Below are positions 47,432-57,337 of a stretch of 64,000 nt of DNA, one piece after another. The notes under the pieces were generated by a model, which was given only the letters and a program-made list of their open reading frames with translations, ran no database searches and was not told the DNA's origin. Positions within the stretch are counted from its first letter, which is position 1. Each line of letters opens with the position of its first letter. The position numbers and the translations under genes are program-made. This stretch comes from Parafannyhessea umbonata (lineage in GTDB: Bacteria > Actinomycetota > Coriobacteriia > Coriobacteriales > Atopobiaceae): assembly GCF_012844235.1 (NCBI RefSeq), contig NZ_JABAGR010000004.1:153236-217235 (forward strand). Direction: 5' to 3'.

Positions 47432-47968
47432 ATGTCTCGTATTGGTAAGAAGCCTGTCACGGTTCCCGCTGGTGTTACTGTGACCATCGATGGCACCACC
47501 GTTTCGGTCAAGGGCGGCAAGGGCGAGCTCACTCGCACCTTCTCCGACCTGGTGACCATCGCTCAGGAGGGTTCCGAGGTTCTCGTTACCCGCAACGACG
47601 AGTCCACTGAGTCGAACGCTCAGCAGGGTCTCACCCGCACCCTCATCCACAACATGGTGATCGGCGTCTCCGAGGGCTTCTCTAAGAAGCTCGAGCTGAC
47701 CGGCGTCGGCTACCGTGCCGCTCTCAAGGGCACTGGTCTCGACCTCTCCCTCGGCTACTCTCACCCCGTCCTCGTCGATGCCCCCGAGGGCATCTCCTTC
47801 GAGGTCCCCGACAACACCCACATCGTTGTCAAGGGCATCTCCAAGGAGCAGGTCGGCCAGGTTGCCGCCGAGGTCCGCGCCAAGCGCCCGCCCGAGCCTT
47901 ACAAGGGCAAGGGCATCCACTACGAAGGCGAGCACATTCGTAGGAAGCTCGGCAAGGCTGGTAAGTAG
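47432..47968 (+). CDS. rplF: 50S ribosomal protein L6
   Basis: 178 residues. [27 protein letters not shown] and [21 protein letters not shown] end ([20 protein letters not shown]). ATG with GGAGGAG. Confidence 0.98.
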   Translation: MSRIGKKPVTVPAGVTVTIDGTTVSVKGGKGELTRTFSDLVTIAQEGSEVLVTRNDESTESNAQQGLTRTLIHNMVIGVSEGFSKKLELTGVGYRAALKGTGLDLSLGYSHPVLVDAPEGISFEVPDNTHIVVKGISKEQVGQVAAEVRAKRPPEPYKGKGIHYEGEHIRRKLGKAGK

Positions 47969-47991
47969 TCTTCGCTAGGCCATAGATAAGA

Positions 47992-48013
47992 CCATCACCC
48001 CGTCAGGTGATGG
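47992..48013 (+). other. Hairpin between rplF and rplR
   Basis: Perfect CCATCACC / GGTGATGG around CCGTCA, 18 bases before rplR. No T-run. Confidence 0.45.
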
Positions 48014-48030
48014 CGATTGAAGGAGAAGGT

Positions 48031-48399
48031 ATGAACAAGAACCAGGCTAAGCGTGCGAGCCTTCAGCGCCGTAAGCGCCGCGTTCGCGCCAAGGTTTTCG
48101 GCACCGCTGAGCGTCCTCGTCTGAGCGTCCACCGTACCAACGCTCACATCTACGCCCAGGTCATCGACGACCAGGATGGCAAGACCATCTGCTCCGCCTC
48201 TACCCTGAGCCCCGAGTTCAAGGAGACCGGCAAGATCGGCTCCAACAAGGAGGCTGCGGAGTTCGTCGGCAAGCTCATCGGGGAGCGCGCCGTCGCGAAG
48301 GGTGTTACCGAGGTCACGTTTGACCGCGGTGGCTTCATCTATCACGGCCGCGTCCAGGCTCTGGCAGACGGTGCCCGTGCCGCGGGCCTGAAGTTCTAG
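48031..48399 (+). CDS. rplR: 50S ribosomal protein L18
   Basis: 122 residues from ATG 48031 (AAGGAGAAGG). [20 protein letters not shown] and [20 protein letters not shown]. 5S rRNA binder. Confidence 0.97.
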   Translation: MNKNQAKRASLQRRKRRVRAKVFGTAERPRLSVHRTNAHIYAQVIDDQDGKTICSASTLSPEFKETGKIGSNKEAAEFVGKLIGERAVAKGVTEVTFDRGGFIYHGRVQALADGARAAGLKF

Positions 48400-48410
48400 G
48401 AGGAATTTGA

Positions 48411-48932
48411 ATGCCACGTGATCGTAAGCGCCAGAATGACTCCGATCTTCAGGAGCGCGTAGTCTACATCCACCGTGTTTCCAAGACCGTTAAGGGCGGC
48501 CATCGCATGTCGCTCGTCGCTCTCGTCGTCGTCGGTGACGGCAAGGGCAACATTGGCCTTGGCCAGGGTAAGTCCGCCGAGGTCCCTCTGGCAATCCAGA
48601 AGGGCGTCGAGGATGCAAAGAAGAACATGTTCAAGGTTCCCGTCACCGCCGGTGGCTCGATTCCTCACCCCGTCGACGGCCACTTCGGCGCCGGCCATGT
48701 TCTGATCAAGCCGGCTATCGAGGGTACCGGCGTCATCGCCGGCGGCCCCGTCCGTCCGCTCTTCGAGCTCGCTGGTATCACCAACGTGCTCTCCAAGTCG
48801 CTCGGTACCGACAACGCTCTCAACATCATCAAGGCTGCTGCAGAGGGCCTCAAGTCTCTCTCCAGCCCTGAGCAGGCTGCCGAGCGTCGTGGCCTTACCG
48901 TCAGCGAGATGTTCAACGGTAAGGAGGACTAA
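48411..48932 (+). CDS. rpsE: 30S ribosomal protein S5
   Basis: 173 residues. [51 protein letters not shown]. Fidelity protein; the loop around GGHRM is normal. Confidence 0.98.
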   Translation: MPRDRKRQNDSDLQERVVYIHRVSKTVKGGHRMSLVALVVVGDGKGNIGLGQGKSAEVPLAIQKGVEDAKKNMFKVPVTAGGSIPHPVDGHFGAGHVLIKPAIEGTGVIAGGPVRPLFELAGITNVLSKSLGTDNALNIIKAAAEGLKSLSSPEQAAERRGLTVSEMFNGKED

Positions 48933-48934
48933 CT

Positions 48935-49126
48935 ATGGCAGACGAGAAGAAGCTCACTGTCAAGCTCGTCCACAGCGCCGTCGCGTCGGTCAAGAAGGAC
49001 CAGACGAGGACTTGCTTCGCCATGGGTCTCCGCAAGATCGGCGACGTCGCCGTGCTGCCCGACAACCCGAGCGTTCGTGGAATGATCTTCAAGGTCAAGC
49101 ACCTTGTTGAGGTTGAAGAGAACTAA
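48935..49126 (+). CDS. rpmD: 50S ribosomal protein L30
   Basis: 63 residues, two bases after rpsE. VKLVHSAVASVKKDQTRTC, ALGLRKIG-like GLRKIGDVAVLPDNPSVRG. Confidence 0.96.
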   Translation: MADEKKLTVKLVHSAVASVKKDQTRTCFAMGLRKIGDVAVLPDNPSVRGMIFKVKHLVEVEEN

Positions 49127-49138
49127 GGAGTCAACCAA

Positions 49139-49588
49139 ATGCAGCTCAATGATCTTCGCCCCGCGGAGGGCTCCAAGAAGTCCCGCAAGCGCATCGGCCG
49201 CGGCAACTCTTCTGGCCACGGCACCACCGCTGGTCGCGGCACCAATGGTCAGCTCTCCCGCTCCGGCGGCGGCAAGGGCGCTGGCTTCGAGGGTGGCCAG
49301 ACCCAGCTCGCGATGCGCCTTCCGAAACTTCCTGGTTTCGTGAACCACAACCGCGTCGAGTACGCTCCCGTGAACGTTGCTCGACTCGAGGCTCTCTTCG
49401 CCGACGGCGAGACCGTCGACGGCGAGTCCCTGATGGCCAAGGGCGTCATCAAGCACGACTACATCCCCGTCAAGGTCCTCGGCGACGGCGAGATTACCAA
49501 GAAGCTCACCGTCAAGGTCGACAAGGTCTCCGCTTCCGCCAAGGCCAAGATTGAGGCGGCTGGAGGAAAGGTCGAGCAGGCGTGCTAA
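49139..49588 (+). CDS. rplO: 50S ribosomal protein L15
   Basis: 149 residues. [20 protein letters not shown], Gly-rich [19 protein letters not shown] and C-terminal [20 protein letters not shown]. Overlaps secY by seven bases. Confidence 0.97.
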   Translation: MQLNDLRPAEGSKKSRKRIGRGNSSGHGTTAGRGTNGQLSRSGGGKGAGFEGGQTQLAMRLPKLPGFVNHNRVEYAPVNVARLEALFADGETVDGESLMAKGVIKHDYIPVKVLGDGEITKKLTVKVDKVSASAKAKIEAAGGKVEQAC

Positions 49589-50862
49589 AGGGAATCGCAA
49601 ATGCGTTCCGCATTCCGGAGCTCAGGAAGAAGATTCTGATTACCATCGGGATCCTCGCCCTGTATCGCTTTGGTGCCTATCTGCCCGCCCCGGGCGTGCC
49701 CTTCGCGAGCATGCTCGAGGCGTTCCAGACGGCTGCCGCCGGTAGCGGTGCCATCGCGGTGCTCAACCTGTTCTCTGGTGGCGCCCTTTCCCGCGTCTCC
49801 GTCTTCAGCCTCGGAATCATGCCTTACATCACCGCGCAGATCATTTTGCAGATGTTCCAGGCTGTCATTCCCTCCCTTGGAGAGCTTGCGAAGGAGGGAG
49901 AGTCCGGTCAGCGCAAGATCACGCAGTATACGCGTTACCTTACGATTGGCCTCGCGCTCATCAACGCGATCGGTTACCTCTTCCTCTTTAAGAGCTACGG
50001 CATCGACTTCTCCCAGCTCGGGTTCCCCGAATTCATCGAGGACATCGTGATCGTTGGCGTGCTTCTTACCGGTGCCATAATCATCATGTGGCTTGGCGAG
50101 GTCATCACGCAGCGTGGCATCGGCAACGGTATGTCGCTCATCATCTTCGCGAACATCATGGCCGGCCTCCCCTCTGCGTTGATCTCTTCGGTCAAGACCT
50201 CGAGCACGGGAGCTGTCATAACGCTGATTACCGTTCTCGTGATGATTGCGATCATCCCCGTGATCGTCTACATCGAGCGTGGTCAGCGTCGCATCCCGGT
50301 TCAGTATGCGAAGAGGGTCGTTGGCAGGAGGATTATGGGTGGACAGTCCACCTACCTGCCGATCAAGGTGAACACGGCAGGTGTCGTGCCCATCATCTTC
50401 GCGTCCGCGCTTCTCTACCTGCCGGCGCAGCTTGCGGTCTTCTTCCCCAACGTGGGGTGGATTCAGTTCGTTGCGAATGCGCTTGCCTCCGGCTGGGTGA
50501 ACTGGGTGCTCTCCGTTCTCCTCATTGTGTTCTTTGCGTACTTCTACACCTCTATGGTGTTCAACCCCGACGAGACCGCCGACCAGCTTCGCAAGGCAGG
50601 CGGCTTCATCCCGGGAGTGCGCCCCGGCAACGCCACCGCCGAGTACATCAAGAGCGTGCTTGATCACATCACGCTCCCGGGTGCACTCTTCATGGCAGTG
50701 CTGGCCGTCGTTCCTTCCATCCTGTTCTCCATCACGGGCAACACCCTGATGCAGTCCTTTGGCGGAACTTCGGTTCTGATCATGGTCGGCGTGGCCATGG
50801 ACACGATCTCTCAGCTCGAAAGCCAGCTGAAGATGCACAACTACGAGGGCTTCTTCAAATAG
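49582..50862 (+). CDS. secY: Preprotein translocase subunit SecY
   Basis: 426 residues, ten predicted membrane segments. [33 protein letters not shown] (plug/TM2), [14 protein letters not shown] and [23 protein letters not shown] start inside rplO indicates coupling. Channel partner of SecE at 18.5 kb. Confidence 0.98.
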   Translation: MLKGIANAFRIPELRKKILITIGILALYRFGAYLPAPGVPFASMLEAFQTAAAGSGAIAVLNLFSGGALSRVSVFSLGIMPYITAQIILQMFQAVIPSLGELAKEGESGQRKITQYTRYLTIGLALINAIGYLFLFKSYGIDFSQLGFPEFIEDIVIVGVLLTGAIIIMWLGEVITQRGIGNGMSLIIFANIMAGLPSALISSVKTSSTGAVITLITVLVMIAIIPVIVYIERGQRRIPVQYAKRVVGRRIMGGQSTYLPIKVNTAGVVPIIFASALLYLPAQLAVFFPNVGWIQFVANALASGWVNWVLSVLLIVFFAYFYTSMVFNPDETADQLRKAGGFIPGVRPGNATAEYIKSVLDHITLPGALFMAVLAVVPSILFSITGNTLMQSFGGTSVLIMVGVAMDTISQLESQLKMHNYEGFFK

Positions 50863-50895
50863 CCTTCGGACTGCGTAGAACGCGCAACCATACAA

Positions 50896-50925
50896 GGAGG
50901 GGGCCTTCGGGCCCCCTCCTCCTTT
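50896..50925 (+). terminator. secY terminator
   Basis: GGAGGGGGCC (50896-50905), TTCG loop, GGCCCCCTCC (50910-50919), TCCTTT. Confidence 0.88.
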
Positions 50926-51075
50926 ACGTGTGGAGGCCGTGCAGGCGCTCCGTCTGCCAGAACGCGAGGCCAATTCTCAAGTTGCAAGCAACGTGAGCCC
51001 TGCTTAGGGGCTAGACTAGGGTTGTTGGTGCGTCGAGAGAGGTACGGCGCAACGCTATGCGAAAGGTGGAAACCC

Positions 51076-51702
51076 ATGAAGATCGTCCTTCTCGGCGCCC
51101 CTGGCGCTGGCAAGGGAACTCAGGCACAGAAGCTCGTCGCTGACTACGGCGTGGCCCACATCTCGACGGGCGACCTGCTTCGTGCGGCCGTCAAGGCCCA
51201 GTCCAAGCTCGGCGTAGAGGCCAAGGGGTACATGGACGCAGGCAAGCTCGTTCCCGATCAGCTGGTGATCGATTTGGTGAAGGAGCGTCTTGCACAGGAT
51301 GACGCGCAGAAGGGCTTCATCCTCGACGGCTTCCCGCGCAACACGGCGCAGGCCGAGGTTCTGGACAAGGAGCTTGCCGGCATGGGCATCGCGCTTGACG
51401 CGGCGCTTCTTGTGGACGTGAAAGCCGACGTGATCATCAAGCGTCTGAGCTCTAGGCGCACGTGTCGTTCCTGCGGCTATACCGCCGGCGCCGGCGTGGA
51501 CGTCTGCCCCCGCTGCGGCGGCGAGATGTACCAGCGCGACGATGACAAGCCAGAGACCATCAAGAAGCGCCTGGACACCTACGAGAGCCAGACCGCCCCG
51601 CTTGTTGGCTACTACCGCGAGCATGGCATCCTTAAGGAGGTTGACGGAGACCGTCCCGTCGACGAGGTGTACGCCGACGTCAAGGTGCTCCTTGGACTAT
51701 GA
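51076..51702 (+). CDS. adk: Adenylate kinase, zinc-LID type
   Basis: 208 residues from ATG 51076; an in-frame TTG at 51022 lacks a ribosome site. P-loop GAPGAGKGTQA, DGFPRNTAQAE, and a LID with CRSC...CPRC (zinc form of Gram-positives). Overlaps map by ATGA. Confidence 0.97.
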   Translation: MKIVLLGAPGAGKGTQAQKLVADYGVAHISTGDLLRAAVKAQSKLGVEAKGYMDAGKLVPDQLVIDLVKERLAQDDAQKGFILDGFPRNTAQAEVLDKELAGMGIALDAALLVDVKADVIIKRLSSRRTCRSCGYTAGAGVDVCPRCGGEMYQRDDDKPETIKKRLDTYESQTAPLVGYYREHGILKEVDGDRPVDEVYADVKVLLGL

Positions 51703-52502
51703 TCCACATCAAGTCCCAGCTGGACATGGACACGTACCGCGCAAGCGCAGGCGACCTCTCCAAGAGGGCGCTGCGCCTTGCGGGGTCCTTGGCCAAGCCG
51801 GGGACGAGCACGAAGCAGATTGACCAGGCGGTCGAGGGGTTCATCAGGCAGAACGGCGCCAAGCCCGGCTTCAAGGGCTATGGCGGCTTCCCGGGAAGCA
51901 TCTGCGCCTCCATCAACGACGAGGTCGTGCACGGCATTCCGTCTCCTGAGGTGTTCCTTCGCGACGGCGACATCATTTCCGTGGACGTGGGCGCGAACAA
52001 GGCCGGCTGGGCCGGAGACAACGCGTGGACGTTCTACGTCGGCACGGTCTCGGACCAGGTGAAGGGGCTGTGCGAGTGTGCGCGGGACTGCCTCAAGGAC
52101 GCAATAGAGCAGGCAGTGCCCGGCAATCGCCTTGGCGACGTTGGGTACGCAGTCCAGTCAAAGGCCGAGAAGAACGGCTACGGCGTGGTGCGCGACTACG
52201 TGGGTCACGGCGTGGGCCACTCGATGCACGAGGACCCGAACGTCCCGAACTACGGAAAGAAGGGCAGGGGGGTCCTGCTGCAGGTAGGCATGATGATCGC
52301 CATCGAGCCCATGCTTACGCTGGGGCTTGCGCAGACCCACGTGCGGCGGAACGGCTGGACCGTCGTGACCGACGACGGACTGCCGGCCGCGCACTACGAG
52401 AACACGATCGGCATCACCAAGGATGGCCCCGTCATCCTGACCCAGGATTCGTTTGGCCCGTGGTGCCGCATGCAAGGCGGCAAAGTGGGTTCAGAGGAAT
52501 AG
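51699..52502 (+). CDS. map: Methionine aminopeptidase type I
   Basis: 267 residues. Metal ligands: Asp in DIISVDVGAN, Asp in GWAGDNAWTF, His in YVGHGVGHSMHEDP, Glu in IAIEPML and Glu late (HYENTIGI). GYGGFPGSICASINDEVVHG is diagnostic. Coupled to adk by ATGA. Confidence 0.97.
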   Translation: MIHIKSQLDMDTYRASAGDLSKRALRLAGSLAKPGTSTKQIDQAVEGFIRQNGAKPGFKGYGGFPGSICASINDEVVHGIPSPEVFLRDGDIISVDVGANKAGWAGDNAWTFYVGTVSDQVKGLCECARDCLKDAIEQAVPGNRLGDVGYAVQSKAEKNGYGVVRDYVGHGVGHSMHEDPNVPNYGKKGRGVLLQVGMMIAIEPMLTLGLAQTHVRRNGWTVVTDDGLPAAHYENTIGITKDGPVILTQDSFGPWCRMQGGKVGSEE

Positions 52503-52570
52503 GGGAGCACGGCGCCGGGCTCTTCTCGCCTGGCGATATGTGCACCAAAGATGAATCGATCAGTGCGTCG

Positions 52571-52599
52571 TGGACGTGCTGTGTTGATTTATGTATGAT
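52571..52599 (+). promoter_or_regulatory. Promoter before infA
   Basis: TGGACG (52571-52576), 17 bases, TATGAT (52594-52599), 39 bases before infA. A CTTCTCG copy lies at 52522-52528. Confidence 0.5.
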
Positions 52600-52637
52600 A
52601 TTCAGTCGCTGTGATTCACAGGGAGAAAGTAGGCAAG

Positions 52638-52856
52638 GTGGCAAAGCAAGGCGGAATCGAGCTGGAAGGTAAGGTCATCGAACCCCTTCCCAACGCAATG
52701 TTCAACGTTGAGCTTGAGAACGGAAAGACGATCCTCTGCACCATCTCGGGCAAGATCAGGATGAACTACATCCGCATCCTGCCGGGAGACAAGGTCGTGG
52801 TGGAGATTTCCCCGTACGACCTCACGAGGGGTCGCATCACCTATCGCTACAAGTAG
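52638..52856 (+). CDS. infA: Translation initiation factor IF-1
   Basis: 72 residues, exact family length, GTG start. [38 protein letters not shown] and [13 protein letters not shown]1-like OB fold that blocks the A site during initiation. Confidence 0.97.
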   Translation: MAKQGGIELEGKVIEPLPNAMFNVELENGKTILCTISGKIRMNYIRILPGDKVVVEISPYDLTRGRITYRYK

Positions 52857-53000
52857 TCCTTGTGGACGTGCGTCCGCATGGGCGCATCCGGCCTTGGATA
52901 TTCACGCCTGCGGCTGGGCGAGTACATAGAGGCGTCTTAGCACCACCTGAGGCGTCGAGCAACACCAGTTCGTGTTAGAACTACCGAAAGGAAACGCAAA

Positions 53001-53114
53001 ATGAAGGTACGTCCTTCGGTCAAGAAGATGTGCGACAAGTGCAAGATCATTCGTCGCCATGGCAAGGTTTACGTGATCTGCGAGAACCCTCGCCACAAGC
53101 AGCGTCAGGGCTAA
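53001..53114 (+). CDS. rpmJ: 50S ribosomal protein L36
   Basis: 37 residues: [19 protein letters not shown] and [15 protein letters not shown]. Zinc form (CDKC, C, H). ATG with GAAAGG. A 144-base gap with an AACAC/GTGTT hairpin separates it from infA. Confidence 0.97.
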   Translation: MKVRPSVKKMCDKCKIIRRHGKVYVICENPRHKQRQG

Positions 53115-53129
53115 GAGAGGAGCTCGAAG

Positions 53130-53501
53130 TTGGCACGTATCAACGGCGTTGACCTTCCCCGCGAGAAGCGCGTTGAGGTTGGTCTTACGTATCTCTATGG
53201 CATCGGTCAGACCAGCGCTACCAAGATCTGCGCTGAGACTGGCGTGAATCCCGACACCCGCGTCAAGGACCTCACCGAGGACGACGTGACGAAGATTCGC
53301 GACTACATCGACGCGAACTTCACCACCGAGGGCGACCTCCGTCGCGAGGTTCGTCAGAACGTTGCCCGCCTGATGGAGATCGGCTGCTACCGCGGCCTCC
53401 GTCACCGCAAGGGCCTTCCTGTCCACGGCCAGCGCACCCACACCAACGCTCGCACCCGCAAGGGCAAGAAGCGTCAGATCGGTGCAAAGAAGCGCGGGTA
53501 G
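53130..53501 (+). CDS. rpsM: 30S ribosomal protein S13
   Basis: 123 residues, TTG start with [48 protein letters not shown]. Contacts P-site tRNA and S19. Confidence 0.97.
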   Translation: MARINGVDLPREKRVEVGLTYLYGIGQTSATKICAETGVNPDTRVKDLTEDDVTKIRDYIDANFTTEGDLRREVRQNVARLMEIGCYRGLRHRKGLPVHGQRTHTNARTRKGKKRQIGAKKRG

Positions 53502-53512
53502 GGAGTAGATAA

Positions 53513-53917
53513 ATGGCACAGAAGAAGAACCAGCGCGGCACCCAGCGCGTCCGTCGCGCCGACCGCAAGAACATCGCTGTGGGCCAGGCTCACATCAAGA
53601 GCACGTTCAACAACACGATCATCTCCATCACCGACCCCCAGGGCAACGTCATCGCCTGGCAGTCCGGTGGCACCGTCGGCTTCAAGGGCTCCCGCAAGTC
53701 CACCCCGTTTGCCGCCCAGGTCGCGGCTGAGGCCTGCGCCAAGGCAGCCATGGAGCACGGCCTTCACAGGGTCGCTGTGTTCGTGAAGGGTCCCGGCTCC
53801 GGCCGCGAGACCGCAATCCGTTCCCTCCAGGCCGCCGGCCTCGAGGTTTCGGGCATCCAGGACAAGACCCCCATTCCGCACAACGGTTGCCGTCCGTGCA
53901 AGCGTCGTCGCGTGTAG
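53513..53917 (+). CDS. rpsK: 30S ribosomal protein S11
   Basis: 134 residues. [39 protein letters not shown] and [18 protein letters not shown] end. Confidence 0.98.
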   Translation: MAQKKNQRGTQRVRRADRKNIAVGQAHIKSTFNNTIISITDPQGNVIAWQSGGTVGFKGSRKSTPFAAQVAAEACAKAAMEHGLHRVAVFVKGPGSGRETAIRSLQAAGLEVSGIQDKTPIPHNGCRPCKRRRV

Positions 53918-53935
53918 TAAGGAAGGACAGTAGCA

Positions 53936-54532
53936 ATGGCAGTTGATAGGACCCCTGTCCTCAAGAGGTGCCGCCAGCTCGGCATCGAGCCCGTGACCAT
54001 GGGCTACAACAAGAAGAGCAATCGCGGTGAGCACCAGCGTCGTCGTCGCCAGGAGAGCGAGTACGGCCAGCAGCTCCGCGAGAAGCAGAAGGCCAAGTTC
54101 ATCTATGGCGTTCTGGAGAAGCAGTTCCGCGGCTACTACGACAAGGCCAAGAAGGTCGAGGGCATCACGGGCGACAACCTGATGACCATCCTCGAGTCCC
54201 GTCTTGACAACGTCATCTTCCGCCTTGGATTCGCTCGCACCCGCAAGGAGGCCCGTCAGACCGTCCGTCACGGCCACATCACCGTGAACGGCCACCGCGT
54301 CGACATCCCCTCCTACCAGGTGAAGGCCGGCGATGTCGTTGCCGTCGCCCCCAAGTACAAGGACCTTCTCCCCATCAAGGAGGCCCTGATCTCCTCCGAG
54401 CACGTCGCGGTTCCCGCGTGGCTCGAGGTGGACATCGAGAAGCTCCAGGGCACCGTCCTGCAGCTCCCCGTCCGCGACCAGATCGACCTTGACATTGACG
54501 CTCAGCTCATCGTCGAGCTCTACTCCAAGTAA
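53936..54532 (+). CDS. rpsD: 30S ribosomal protein S4
   Basis: 198 residues, the form without the N-terminal four-cysteine zinc site. ESRLDNVIFRLGFARTRKEA and the S4 RNA-binding domain HGHITVNGHRVDIPSYQVK. In E. coli S4 represses the alpha operon. Confidence 0.98.
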   Translation: MAVDRTPVLKRCRQLGIEPVTMGYNKKSNRGEHQRRRRQESEYGQQLREKQKAKFIYGVLEKQFRGYYDKAKKVEGITGDNLMTILESRLDNVIFRLGFARTRKEARQTVRHGHITVNGHRVDIPSYQVKAGDVVAVAPKYKDLLPIKEALISSEHVAVPAWLEVDIEKLQGTVLQLPVRDQIDLDIDAQLIVELYSK

Positions 54533-54555
54533 GTCTGGACCGGTAGGAGGTTTTC

Positions 54556-55497
54556 ATGTCCGAATTCATCCGACCGCAGGTGTCGGTCGAGGAGATTTCC
54601 GAGAATCTCGCCCGCGTTACCGCGGAGCCGCTGGAGCGTGGCTACGGAGATACCCTCGGAAACTCTCTTCGCCGCGTTCTCCTGTCGTCCCTTGAGGGAG
54701 CGGCAGTCGAGGCCATCCAGATTGATGGCGTGCAGCACGAGTTCACGACCGTCGAGGGCGCCTACGAGGACGTCACCGACATCGTCCTGAACGTCAAGGG
54801 CCTGGTGTTCAAGAGCATGGGCACCGGCGACGAGGCCACGGCGACCGTCAGCATCGACGGCCCGTGCACCGTCACCGGCGGGGACTTCCACGTTCCGGCC
54901 GAGTTCGAGCTCGTGAACAAGGACCACGTCATCTGCACGCTGGGCGAGGGTGCTCACCTTACGATGCAGATGCGCATCGGCGTCGGCCGTGGCTACGTGT
55001 CCGGCGACGACAACGAGCGCGAGGGCGACCCCATCGGCATCATCCACGTGGACTCGCTCTTCTCGCCCGTGCGCCGCTGCGCCAAGACGGTCGAGCCCTG
55101 CCGCGTTGGCCAGCACACCAACTATGACCGTCTGATCCTCGAGGTCGAGACGGACGGCTCCGTTTCGCCGCGCGACGCGGTGGTCGAGGCCGCAAACATC
55201 GTCGACCAGCACATGAACGCATTCATGAGCCTGGCTGACGAGGAGGAGCCCGCCGAGGACACCTCCATCTTCGCCACCGGCGAGGTCGAGGACAACACGG
55301 AGCTTGACAAGCAGATCGAGGACCTGGACCTTTCCGTCCGCTCCTACAACTGCCTCAAGCGCGCCGGCATCCACTCCGTCCGACAGCTGGTGGAGTTCTC
55401 CGAGAACGACCTGCTCAACATCCGCAACTTTGGCGTCAAGTCCATCGAGGAAGTCAAGGACAAGCTCGAATCCATGGGTCTTAGCCTCAAGGCCTAG
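54556..55497 (+). CDS. rpoA: DNA-directed RNA polymerase subunit alpha
   Basis: 313 residues, ATG with TAGGAGG. N-terminal assembly domain (YGDTLGNSLRRVLLSSLEGA). The C-terminal domain from about residue 254 is complete: DLDLSVRSYNCLKRAGIHS, NDLLNIRNFGVKSIEEV. DNA-contact residues are R262, N265, C266, then G, K and S of the GVKS turn (E. coli R265, N268, C269, G296, K298, S299). A close relative of this domain is also fused to RpoC in this window. Confidence 0.98.
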   Translation: MSEFIRPQVSVEEISENLARVTAEPLERGYGDTLGNSLRRVLLSSLEGAAVEAIQIDGVQHEFTTVEGAYEDVTDIVLNVKGLVFKSMGTGDEATATVSIDGPCTVTGGDFHVPAEFELVNKDHVICTLGEGAHLTMQMRIGVGRGYVSGDDNEREGDPIGIIHVDSLFSPVRRCAKTVEPCRVGQHTNYDRLILEVETDGSVSPRDAVVEAANIVDQHMNAFMSLADEEEPAEDTSIFATGEVEDNTELDKQIEDLDLSVRSYNCLKRAGIHSVRQLVEFSENDLLNIRNFGVKSIEEVKDKLESMGLSLKA

Positions 55498-55533
55498 GAC
55501 AAGTCGCAAGTTTCACTTAGGAGTATCTAGACC

Positions 55534-55980
55534 ATGAGACACAACAAGAAGCGTGGCATGAAGCTTGGCACCGATGCCAGCCACACCAAGGCCATGAAGA
55601 GGAGCCTCGTCGCTTCCCTCCTCGCCAACGACCGCATCAAGACCCTCGACGTTCGCGCCAAGGCCATCCGTCCCGACGTGGACAAGGTCATCACGTGGGC
55701 CAAGAAGGGCGACCTGCACTCCCGCCGTCTTGCCATCGCCAAGGTCGGCGACAAGGAGGTCGTGCGCGAGGTCTTCGAGAAGGCCGCTCAGGGCATGTGG
55801 GCTGACCGCAACGGCGGCTACACCCGCATCATGAAGCTTGGTCCCCGCAAGGGCGACGCAGCCGAGGTCGTCATCATCGAGCTCGTGACCGAGCCGGTGA
55901 AGGGCGCCAAGGCCGAGACCACTGTCACCAAGGTGGAGCCGGTCGAGGAGGCTGCTGCCGAGGAGACCACCGAGGAGTAG
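55534..55980 (+). CDS. rplQ: 50S ribosomal protein L17
   Basis: 148 residues. MRHNKKRGMKLGTDASHTKA, GGYTRIMKLGPRKGDAAEV. The C-terminus has a Glu/Ala/Thr/Val extension of about 25 residues beyond the usual fold. Last gene of the alpha operon. Confidence 0.97.
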   Translation: MRHNKKRGMKLGTDASHTKAMKRSLVASLLANDRIKTLDVRAKAIRPDVDKVITWAKKGDLHSRRLAIAKVGDKEVVREVFEKAAQGMWADRNGGYTRIMKLGPRKGDAAEVVIIELVTEPVKGAKAETTVTKVEPVEEAAAEETTEE

Positions 55981-56011
55981 GCTGTCGCCACATCGCACAT
56001 AGCTTTGCCGG

Positions 56012-56038
56012 GGGGCTCGCACGCGCGGGCCCCTTTTT
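56012..56038 (+). terminator. Alpha operon terminator
   Basis: GGGGCTCGC (56012-56020) and GCGGGCCCC (56025-56033), ACGC loop, TTTTT. Confidence 0.88.
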
Positions 56039-56204
56039 GCTACGAAGCCTTGCCGAAGGCGCATGGCGCATTGGCGAGAAGTGCTTGGCATGCCGCCTGA
56101 TGGCTGCGCGATGACCGACACATTCCCACCTTGTGGCTCTCTGACGGAACCTGGTGCCGAATGACGGTTGTTTCGCACGAAAGACGTGTATCTTTACGCT
56201 AACT

Positions 56205-56233
56205 TTGGAACGGGCCGAATATGGCCTTACAAT
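56205..56233 (+). promoter_or_regulatory. truA promoter
   Basis: TTGGAA (56205-56210), 17 bases, TACAAT (56228-56233). It places transcription start near 56240, which rules out translation starts upstream of it. Confidence 0.6.
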
Positions 56234-56284
56234 CGCTTCTATTGTGCAGAGGCGGATTGCGCTTGGGAGGAAACGGAGCCAGAC

Positions 56285-57178
56285 GTGGAACGCGAAGACA
56301 TGGCACGGGGCGGCATCTGCGCGGGCGACATCGAGCCGACGAGGGAGCCGGCGCTGCCAAGCGATCAGGTTGCCGGGACCCTTGCGATCACGCTGGGCTA
56401 CCGCGGCGAGGGATTTTCCGGATACGCGGAGCAGCCGGGCCAGCGCACCGTTGCCGGGGAGCTTCGCCGGGCGCTGCAGACGCTGCTGAGGCGTGACGTT
56501 GACATGGAGTGCGCGGGCCGCACGGATGCGGGCGTAAGCGCTCTTGGGCAGGTGGTGAGCGTGCCGGTGACCGCGCAGGAGCTGCTGCGCCCGGCGCGGC
56601 GTCTGACGGCGTCTCTTGTTGCGCTTACGCCAGACGACCTTTCCATACGCGGGATCCGACGGGGAGGGCAGAACTTCTCCGCCAGGTTTGATGCGACGCA
56701 GCGCTCGTACCGCTATCGCATTTGCTGCGGTCCGGCGCGTCCCGTGCTGGCATGGGGCCACGCGTGGTGGCTGCGCAGCGTGCCCGCGCTGGATGCGGAC
56801 GCGATGCACGCGGCCGCTCAGGTGCTTGTGGGGGAGCATGACTTCCGCAGCTTCTGCAAGGCGACGTCTGCGCACCTGCTCGAGGCGGACGGGCGATCAA
56901 CGTGCCGCTGCCTTTCCTCCGTGCGCGTGAGCCGCGTGCGCGAGGCGGGAGAGGAGCTTGTTGCCGTGGACGTGACGGGCAACGCGTTCCTTCACAACAT
57001 GGTAAGGATCATCGTGGGCTCGCTCGTGGAGGTGGGGCGCGGGCATCGCGACACCGCGTGGCTCGAGGGCGCGCTTGCGGCGCGGGACCGATCGGCCGCC
57101 GGACCGACGGCGCCGGCGAGGGGGCTCGTGTTCGAACGGGTCGACTATCCCGCGGATGCGCTCGAGGCGTGGAGGTAG
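56285..57178 (+). CDS. truA: tRNA pseudouridine synthase TruA
   Basis: 297 residues from GTG 56285 (CGGAG site; ATG 56303 is the alternative). Makes pseudouridine at tRNA positions 38-40. Catalytic Asp in CAGRTDAGVSALGQV; FSARFDATQRSYRYRI and GNAFLHNMVRIIVGSLVEVG are typical. An N-terminal extension of about 40 residues precedes the first strand. It follows rplQ as in many Gram-positives. Confidence 0.95.
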   Translation: MEREDMARGGICAGDIEPTREPALPSDQVAGTLAITLGYRGEGFSGYAEQPGQRTVAGELRRALQTLLRRDVDMECAGRTDAGVSALGQVVSVPVTAQELLRPARRLTASLVALTPDDLSIRGIRRGGQNFSARFDATQRSYRYRICCGPARPVLAWGHAWWLRSVPALDADAMHAAAQVLVGEHDFRSFCKATSAHLLEADGRSTCRCLSSVRVSRVREAGEELVAVDVTGNAFLHNMVRIIVGSLVEVGRGHRDTAWLEGALAARDRSAAGPTAPARGLVFERVDYPADALEAWR

Positions 57179-57293
57179 CCAAGCCGTAGCCGGCGTCCGG
57201 GCGGCGCGGCCTGCGCGCCAACGCGGCGCCCATGCGCCCCGCGCTGGCGTCCGATGCATGCCGACTCAAAATAGCGTGTGTGAAGTTTTCTTG

Positions 57294-57326
57294 CCCAAGG
57301 CGCACGTTGCGCGCCTTGGGTATAAT
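57294..57326 (+). promoter_or_regulatory. Inverted repeat directly against a perfect -10 box
   Basis: CCCAAGGCGC (57294-57303) and GCGCCTTGGG (57311-57320) are exact complements around 7 bases, and TATAAT (57321-57326) follows at once. The repeat occupies the -35 region and no T-run follows, so an operator is more likely than a terminator. Confidence 0.5.
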
Positions 57327-57337
57327 GCACTCCGCGT

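Larger units (their letters stand above)
55981..56284 (+). other. rplQ-truA intergenic region
   Basis: 304 bases with the alpha operon terminator, a CGAGAAG motif (56075-56081) and the truA promoter. No gene. Confidence 0.65.

Noticed and set aside
45945..52974. Shared 11-mer ACCAGTTCGTG upstream of rplE (45945) and rpmJ (52964)
   Set aside because: With about 8 kb of intergenic DNA compared against itself, several 11-base matches are expected by chance, and the two sit in different predicted stems.
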